Origin: CAYIHX01 sp964363305
GTDB taxonomy: Bacteria > Bdellovibrionota > UBA1018
Direction of reading: 5' to 3'
Length of the DNA stretch: 64,000 bases
NCBI GenBank assembly: GCA_964363305.1
Contig: CAYIHX010000007.1
Span: 1 to 64,000, forward strand
This document shows positions 59,213-64,000 of this stretch, piece by piece (position 1 is the first letter of the stretch; each line of letters begins with the position of its first letter). A model generated the notes under the pieces. That model searched no databases, was not told where the DNA came from, and worked only from the letters and a program-made list of their open reading frames with translations. Position numbers and translations under genes: made by a program.

Positions 59213-59493
59213 CACCTTGTAATAAAAGGGTTATTCTGACATTTTTTCTATCCACCACAAAACCATAACTTATCCACCAACGGTAAGTTTTTGATTTAAT
59301 TAAATATTTTGGCTTAGATCATGCTTTTTGAGGACCAAAACGTAAAGTTATCCCCCAAGCCGCACCAGGAGCCCTATTTCGTAAATCCGAGGCGCCAATT
59401 GTCAATATAATGTCAGAATTCGCAGGCAAATCTAACCGTTCACAAATAACTGACTTTGTGACCCGCCAAATTAGTAGGCATTTTTGTGGATAA
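59213..59493. promoter_or_regulatory. AT-rich gap with a cluster of DnaA-box-like sequences
   Basis: Between RodZ and the sugar transferase, 258 bp hold no gene but contain CTATCCACC (59248-59256), TTATCCACC (59270-59278) and TTATCCCCC (59348-59356). A perfect inverse DnaA box, TGTGGATAA (59485-59493), lies just inside the transferase stop region. TTATCCACA is the consensus. A stretch of A and T at 59288-59310 lies between the second and third boxes. The gap is a candidate DnaA-binding region, either regulatory or replication-related. Confidence 0.4.
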
Positions 59494-60871
59494 ACCCTCT
59501 CCAAATCGTCAGCCAGATGATCTTCCAGTCGAGCAAATAGGACCAATTGCGGATGTAATAGAGATCGCACTCGATTCTACGCTCAAGCGAGGTATTCCCC
59601 CGCCAGCCGTTGACCTGCGCCCAGCCAGTAAGGCCCGCTTTTACTTTGTGCCGAAGCATATAATGAGGGATTTCAGTTCGAAATTTCTGCACGAAAACTG
59701 GCCGCTCGGGCCGAGGCCCGACCAGCGCCATGTCTCCACGAAGGATATTCCACAGCTGGGGAAGCTCATCGATACTCGTCGCACGAAGAAAGGCTCCGAG
59801 CCCAGTCCGTCGGCTATCCGAAGGAACAGTCCATACTGCTCCGGTCTTCGCCTCCGCATCCGCCTGCATCGACCGAAATTTCAGCATCTCAAAAGTCCGG
59901 CCATCCAGTCCCATCCGCTCTTGGCGATACAGGAGAGGCCCCCGCGAGGTGAGCTTGATCAGTACGGCAATGCAAAGAAGCAACGGCGAAAGGACAAGCA
60001 AAGCGAATCCAGAAAAAATAAAATCAGTGACTCGCTTCGCGATCGCACCCCAACCGCGCAGGGGTGAATCGTTGATATTCACGATGGGAAGACCTTCAAA
60101 ATCTTCGACCTCACAGCCGAGGGTCACGTATTCATGGATATCAGGCACCAGCTGAATTTCGACGGTCTCGTCCCGAATTGCGCCCAGCACGCGATCGAGA
60201 TCCCCATACTGCGGACGCGGAAGCGCAATCAGAAGCTGATCCGCACGCGTGCTCCGCAGCAGTGCCGCGATCTGCCCGAACCGCCCGAGCACGGGCTTCC
60301 CCGCCACACTCTGAGCCTGAGAATCCTCATGAATCACCGCGCCGAGGACTCGAAATCCAAGTTCAGGAAATTTTTCAATCCGCTGAACCAGCGTCTCTAC
60401 GACCCCGCCCTCTCCGACGATCAAAATATGCCGCAGGTTGAAGCCCCGACTACGCACCGCGCGAAGAAGATTTCTGAGCAATAGCCGCGTCCCCACGAGA
60501 AAGAGCGCGCCCAGTACTCCGAAATAAACCATGACGCCCCGTGAATACCGATACTCACTAAAAAGATAGGTCAGCGCCACGAACACCAAAAGTGCCACCC
60601 CATGCGCCTTCAATAGAAGGTGAACTTCGTGGGTTCGCCTTAAAATCCGACGGCCGCGATAGGCCTGCGAAGAGGACAAAATCGTCACCCACAAAATCAC
60701 CACCAGCGGTGTCAGTGCGGAGTATGTTTCAAACTTTGGAAAACCCTTGGTCACTTCAATCAAGGGCAGATTAAAGCGCGCCCAATATGAGGCAAGCCAC
60801 GCCGCTCCGATCATGAATGCATCGACGAACCGGAAAGCTGTTCCAACCCAGTGGTGATACCGCTTCAACAT
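59471..60871 (-). CDS. Undecaprenyl-phosphate sugar-1-phosphate transferase (WcaJ-type)
   Basis: A 466-residue enzyme of the exopolysaccharide polyprenyl glycosylphosphotransferase family, which starts repeat-unit synthesis on undecaprenyl phosphate at the inner membrane. Four N-terminal helices and a CoA-binding-like NAD fold (HILIVGEGGVVETLVQRI) precede a last helix and the catalytic sugar-transferase domain: TSRGPLLYRQERMGLDGRTF, MLKFRSMQADAEAKTG and ATSIDELPQLWNILRGDM followed by ALVGPRPERP. ATG 60871 with AAGGA is chosen over an upstream frame that would add 68 residues. It diverges from pepA. Confidence 0.92.
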   Translation of the reverse strand: MLKRYHHWVGTAFRFVDAFMIGAAWLASYWARFNLPLIEVTKGFPKFETYSALTPLVVILWVTILSSSQAYRGRRILRRTHEVHLLLKAHGVALLVFVALTYLFSEYRYSRGVMVYFGVLGALFLVGTRLLLRNLLRAVRSRGFNLRHILIVGEGGVVETLVQRIEKFPELGFRVLGAVIHEDSQAQSVAGKPVLGRFGQIAALLRSTRADQLLIALPRPQYGDLDRVLGAIRDETVEIQLVPDIHEYVTLGCEVEDFEGLPIVNINDSPLRGWGAIAKRVTDFIFSGFALLVLSPLLLCIAVLIKLTSRGPLLYRQERMGLDGRTFEMLKFRSMQADAEAKTGAVWTVPSDSRRTGLGAFLRATSIDELPQLWNILRGDMALVGPRPERPVFVQKFRTEIPHYMLRHKVKAGLTGWAQVNGWRGNTSLERRIECDLYYIRNWSYLLDWKIIWLTIWRGFIHKNAY

Positions 60872-60927
60872 GACATTTCCTTGTGTTAATCCCGCATGCT
60901 CAAAGGCTTTTTCAAAGCGAGGACAGC

Positions 60928-62475
60928 ATGGCTCAGACTCTTCCCTATCCCATACTCCCAGAAATTCTAGTTTCAGGAAAATCAGACTCCGTGGATACGG
61001 ATATCTGGTCCTGCTTTCAAGATCCGAATGGGAAATCCCAGACCTCAAAGGGCCCCTACCGAGAAATCCTTGCACGGCTGAAAAAATCTGAAGCCTTTTT
61101 CTCGAAGGCGTCGACCACTGAGTTCGTCCGCTTCGGCGGCAAAAACGGGGCCCAGAGCGTTCTCCTGATCGGAATGGGCCTCGCGAAAGACCAAACAGAA
61201 GAGAAGGCCCGGGTTGCGGGTGCGGCGACCTACAACCGACTCAAGAATGCGCAGGTCAAAAACGCTGCCTTCTGGATCGATAGCCTCGACGAAGGCAAAT
61301 CAGGCCTCACCGGACAGAAATTCGACCTCACGCGCGCCTTCGTTGAGGGCCTGCTCCTCAGTCACTATCAATTTGAACATCGAAAGGGAGCGACCGCTCA
61401 GTCGAGCAAGAAGACCAGTTCGCTCGAGACCCTCAGAATCATCACCTCAGACAAAAGCCTTCATCTCAAGCTGGAGAAGGAACTCGACGAAGTCCGATGG
61501 GCCGTCTTCGCCACCAATGTCACGCGGCACTGGTCCAACGAACCCTCGAATATCGGAACGCCAGAATTTTACGCGCTCGAAGCGAGTCGTCTCGCCAAGC
61601 AATTTGGCCTCAAGGCGAGGGTCCTTACCGAACGCGACTGCCAAAGGGAGAGGATGGACCTCTTCCTCGCTGTGGGCCAGGGCTCTGCGCGCGAGAGTCG
61701 AGTCGTGATCCTCGAACACACGCCGAAAGGCCGAACGAAAGACCGCCCGAAAACTATCGCCCTCGTCGGAAAAGGAGTCACCTTTGACAGCGGCGGAATT
61801 TCGATCAAGCCCTCGATGAGAATGGAGGAGATGAAGCACGATATGACCGGGGCGGCCACGGTCATGGGCGCGATGGTCCTCGCGGCTAAACTGAAGATCC
61901 CCCACCACGTCGTTGGGGTGATGGCATTCACCGAAAACATGCCGGATGGCGAAGCCATACAGCCCGGCAACGTGATCAATACCCGAGCGGGTAAAACGGT
62001 CGAGATCGTCAACACGGATGCGGAGGGACGCCTCGTTCTCGCCGATGCGCTCGATCTGGCGCAAGACTATAAACCCGACGTCATACTGGATCTCGCCACG
62101 CTCACCGGCGCCGTATCGGTGGCTCTGGGCAAAATCTGCTGCGGCATTCTCGGTAATGATGACGGCCTCGTGGAAACCCTCAAAAAAATCGGAGACCGCA
62201 CGGGCGAACGCCTGTGGCAGCTTCCGCTCTATGACGAGTATTTCGAAGACATGCGCTCGGAAGTCGCAGACATGAAAAATTCCGTGAATGATTCAAACGG
62301 CGGAACGATCCGCGGCGCCATCTTTCTCAAGCAGTTCATCAAGAAGGGAACCAGCTGGGCCCACCTGGACATTGCCAACGTCGCCTACAACGTCAGCCAC
62401 GTTGCCTACCATCCGCGCCGCGGAGCCACAGGCGCCATGGTGCGGCTGCTCGGCCATTTTTTAAAAAGCTACTGA
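60928..62475 (+). CDS. pepA: Leucyl aminopeptidase (M17)
   Basis: A 515-residue cytosolic aminopeptidase with two metal ions. The M17 signature is NTDAEGRLVLADAL; GKGVTFDSGGISIKP and MKHDMTGAATVMGA supply Lys, Asp and other ligands. The N-terminal domain, less conserved, can bind DNA in PepA of E. coli. ATG 60928 is preceded by GAGG at a good distance; the in-frame start at 60883 lies against the divergent gene. asnS follows 20 bp downstream, possibly cotranscribed. Confidence 0.95.
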   Translation: MAQTLPYPILPEILVSGKSDSVDTDIWSCFQDPNGKSQTSKGPYREILARLKKSEAFFSKASTTEFVRFGGKNGAQSVLLIGMGLAKDQTEEKARVAGAATYNRLKNAQVKNAAFWIDSLDEGKSGLTGQKFDLTRAFVEGLLLSHYQFEHRKGATAQSSKKTSSLETLRIITSDKSLHLKLEKELDEVRWAVFATNVTRHWSNEPSNIGTPEFYALEASRLAKQFGLKARVLTERDCQRERMDLFLAVGQGSARESRVVILEHTPKGRTKDRPKTIALVGKGVTFDSGGISIKPSMRMEEMKHDMTGAATVMGAMVLAAKLKIPHHVVGVMAFTENMPDGEAIQPGNVINTRAGKTVEIVNTDAEGRLVLADALDLAQDYKPDVILDLATLTGAVSVALGKICCGILGNDDGLVETLKKIGDRTGERLWQLPLYDEYFEDMRSEVADMKNSVNDSNGGTIRGAIFLKQFIKKGTSWAHLDIANVAYNVSHVAYHPRRGATGAMVRLLGHFLKSY

Positions 62476-62495
62476 ACCACCGGAGAGTCTAACAA

Positions 62496-63821
62496 ATGGA
62501 CCCATGGAAGAACCGCTTCTATATCGAAAACGCTTCGCAGTTCGACGGACAGACCGTGACCGTCAAAGGCTGGGTCTACAACAAGCGCAGCTCGGGAAAG
62601 ATTAAATTCCTGCTCCTGCGTGATGGTACCGGCCTCATGCAAGGCATCCTCTTCAAAGGCGAGTGCAGCGAACCCGCCTTCGAAGAATTCGAAAAGCTCA
62701 CGCAGGAGAGCGCCGTCGAGGTCACCGGGGTGATCCGCAAAGAGCCACGCTCACCCGGTGGCTACGAGCTCGGCATCCGCGAGCTGAAAATTGTTTCAAT
62801 CGCTCAGCCCTATCCGATTTCTCCGAAGGAGCACGGGGTCGAGTTCCTGATGAAACATCGGCACCTCTGGGTGCGGAGCCAGAAGCAATGGGCCGCCCTC
62901 CGCGTGCGATCAGAAATCATGCGCGCCATTCACGAATTCTACGAGCAGAGAGGCTTCGTGCGTTTCGATTCTCCGATTCTCACGCCAAGCGCCTGCGAAG
63001 GAACCTCCACTCTATTTCAGACCCCCTATTTCGAGGAGAAGGCCTACCTCACCCAGTCGGGACAGCTTTACGGAGAGGTCGGCGCGATGGCCTTCGGAAA
63101 GATCTACGTATTCGGCCCCACCTTTCGGGCGGAGAAATCGGCCACTCGAAAGCACCTCACTGAATTTTGGATGGTTGAGCCAGAAGTGGCCTTCCTCGAG
63201 CTCGAAGGAAACATGGATTTGGCCGAATCTTTCATCGAGCACATCGTCCAGAGCGTGCTGAAAAGCAGGGTCCCTGAGCTGAAAATTCTCGAACGCGATC
63301 TTTCTGAGCTTGAACGGATCAAGGGGCCCTTCCCGCGCATCAGCTATGATGAAGCCCTGAAGGTACTTGAGAAACACGGTACTCCGCTCGTCTGGGGTGA
63401 TGATTTCGGCGCCCCTCACGAAACAGCGCTCGGGAAAGAATTTGGAAAACCTGTCTTTGTTCATCACATGCCTGCCCAGATCAAGGCATTCTATTTCAAG
63501 CAGTCGGATTCAGTCGGCGGCCCGGGTGTGCCACACGGAAAATACGCGCTGGGTTGCGATCTGATCGCTCCCTTCGGCTATGGCGAGATTATTGGCGGCG
63601 GCCAGCGAGAGGAAAATGCCGAATGGCTCCAAAAACGCATCCAAGAGGAAGGCCTCTCCGAGGAGGACTACTCTTGGTATCTCGACCTCCGGAGGTACGG
63701 GAGCGTCCCCCATTCAGGCTTCGGTTTAGGTGTCGAGCGAACCGTCGCCTGGCTGACCGGCGTCGAGCACGTGCGGGAAACGATTCCCTTTCCGCGCATG
63801 ATGAACACCCTGAGACCCTGA
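62496..63821 (+). CDS. asnS: Asparaginyl-tRNA synthetase
   Basis: A class IIb synthetase of 441 residues charging tRNA-Asn. The N-terminal OB fold has VTVKGWVYNKRSSGKIKFLL, motif 1 is around FYEQRGFVRFDSPILTPSACEG, motif 2 FRAEKSATRKHLTEFWMVEP and motif 3 HSGFGLGVERTVAWLTG; GGQREE is the Asx-specific loop. Direct charging of Asn means a tRNA-dependent amidotransferase is not needed for asparagine. It follows pepA by 20 bp, and the trmL frame begins after 18 bp. Confidence 0.96.
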   Translation: MDPWKNRFYIENASQFDGQTVTVKGWVYNKRSSGKIKFLLLRDGTGLMQGILFKGECSEPAFEEFEKLTQESAVEVTGVIRKEPRSPGGYELGIRELKIVSIAQPYPISPKEHGVEFLMKHRHLWVRSQKQWAALRVRSEIMRAIHEFYEQRGFVRFDSPILTPSACEGTSTLFQTPYFEEKAYLTQSGQLYGEVGAMAFGKIYVFGPTFRAEKSATRKHLTEFWMVEPEVAFLELEGNMDLAESFIEHIVQSVLKSRVPELKILERDLSELERIKGPFPRISYDEALKVLEKHGTPLVWGDDFGAPHETALGKEFGKPVFVHHMPAQIKAFYFKQSDSVGGPGVPHGKYALGCDLIAPFGYGEIIGGGQREENAEWLQKRIQEEGLSEEDYSWYLDLRRYGSVPHSGFGLGVERTVAWLTGVEHVRETIPFPRMMNTLRP

Positions 63822-63839
63822 TGAAGAAGAGGCCCCGTC

Positions 63840-64000
63840 TTGCCGCATGACCTTCATATCGTCCTCGTTGAACCGGAGATTCCGCAAAACACGGGCTCGA
63901 TCGGCCGAACCTGCCTCGCCATCGGGGCCACGCTCCATCTGATCGAGCCACTGGGTTTCGAAATCACCGCCTCGCGCCTCAAGCGTGCCGGCCTGGACTA
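63840..64000 (+). CDS. trmL: tRNA (cytidine/uridine-34-2'-O)-methyltransferase, 5' part
   Basis: The first 53 residues of a SpoU-family (SPOUT) methyltransferase: HIVLVEPEIPQNTGSIGRTC, then ATLHLIEPLGFEITASRLKR. This is the hallmark start of TrmL, which 2'-O-methylates the wobble base of tRNA-Leu isoacceptors. The start is probably TTG 63840 with GAGG upstream; the nearby ATG (63847) is in another frame. The gene continues past the window end at 64000. Confidence 0.85.
   Translation, partial: MPHDLHIVLVEPEIPQNTGSIGRTCLAIGATLHLIEPLGFEITASRLKRAGLD

Noticed and set aside
63821..63850. Nine-codon frame starting in the asnS stop (TGATG)
   Set aside because: Too short to support as a gene or leader peptide; the trmL start at TTG 63840 is in a different frame.
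1..64000. CRISPR arrays, rRNA operons, insertion sequences and phage genes
   Set aside because: No regularly spaced repeats, rRNA signatures, transposase or phage structural genes were recognised on either strand.

Overview
The window looks like chromosome from a GC-rich Gram-negative bacterium. An LPS-type glycosyltransferase cluster, a PagL-like outer-membrane lipid A deacylase, an outer-membrane barrel, AmpG and RodZ support the Gram-negative cell plan. A TIGR02147/DUF4423-type regulator, many short secreted proteins of unknown family and a HemC-HemD fusion make Bdellovibrionota plausible, but this is inference with no phylogenetic marker tested. A run of ten Ns (46429-46438) shows the sequence is a scaffold. 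Genes are tightly packed: about twelve neighbouring pairs share a four-base ATGA or GTGA stop/start overlap.

Layout. 1-5.3 kb: a TIGR02147-type regulator with tandem palindromes upstream and two secreted proteins downstream, then the psd-pepP pair. 5.4-7.5 kb: tRNA-Ser(GCU) followed by a small accessory patch with a TumE/TumA-like toxin-antitoxin pair and a vapC toxin whose antitoxin has lost its 5' half. 7.5-15 kb: tesB, a GT39 membrane glycosyltransferase, a coiled-coil protein coupled to a Cho-like GIY-YIG nuclease, rpsN, rpmF, hinT and ampG. 15-20 kb: tldD-tldE and a convergent ABC-transporter operon. 20-30 kb: tadA, a PilZ membrane protein, a PagL-like deacylase that probably starts at CTG, LysR-pruA, a ureohydrolase with an MFS exporter, an RRM protein, and an RNase HI with its hybrid-binding domain at the C terminus.

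30.1-39.3 kb is the centrepiece: hemA, a hemC-hemD fusion, hemL, a histidine kinase, a response regulator, hemE, hemN and hemY read as one overlapping series. The heme pathway therefore carries its own two-component system, and the kinase gene contains a ten-G homopolymer, a candidate phase-variation switch. Ferrochelatase and hemB are not in the window.

39.4-49.2 kb: an outer-membrane barrel, a short RecQ-like helicase and surface-glycan genes (ugd, four GT2-type transferases, a heptosyltransferase, a flippase-like protein, a class I amidotransferase). 49.2-56 kb: a His-rich secreted peptide and a minus-strand operon lepA, a lepB-like gene without its catalytic Ser/Lys, pyrB, pyrC, carA and an unknown gene. 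56-64 kb: a RumA/TrmA-type methyltransferase, a PilF-like lipoprotein, a RodZ-like protein, an AT-rich gap with DnaA-box-like sequences, an undecaprenyl-phosphate sugar transferase, pepA, asnS and the start of trmL.
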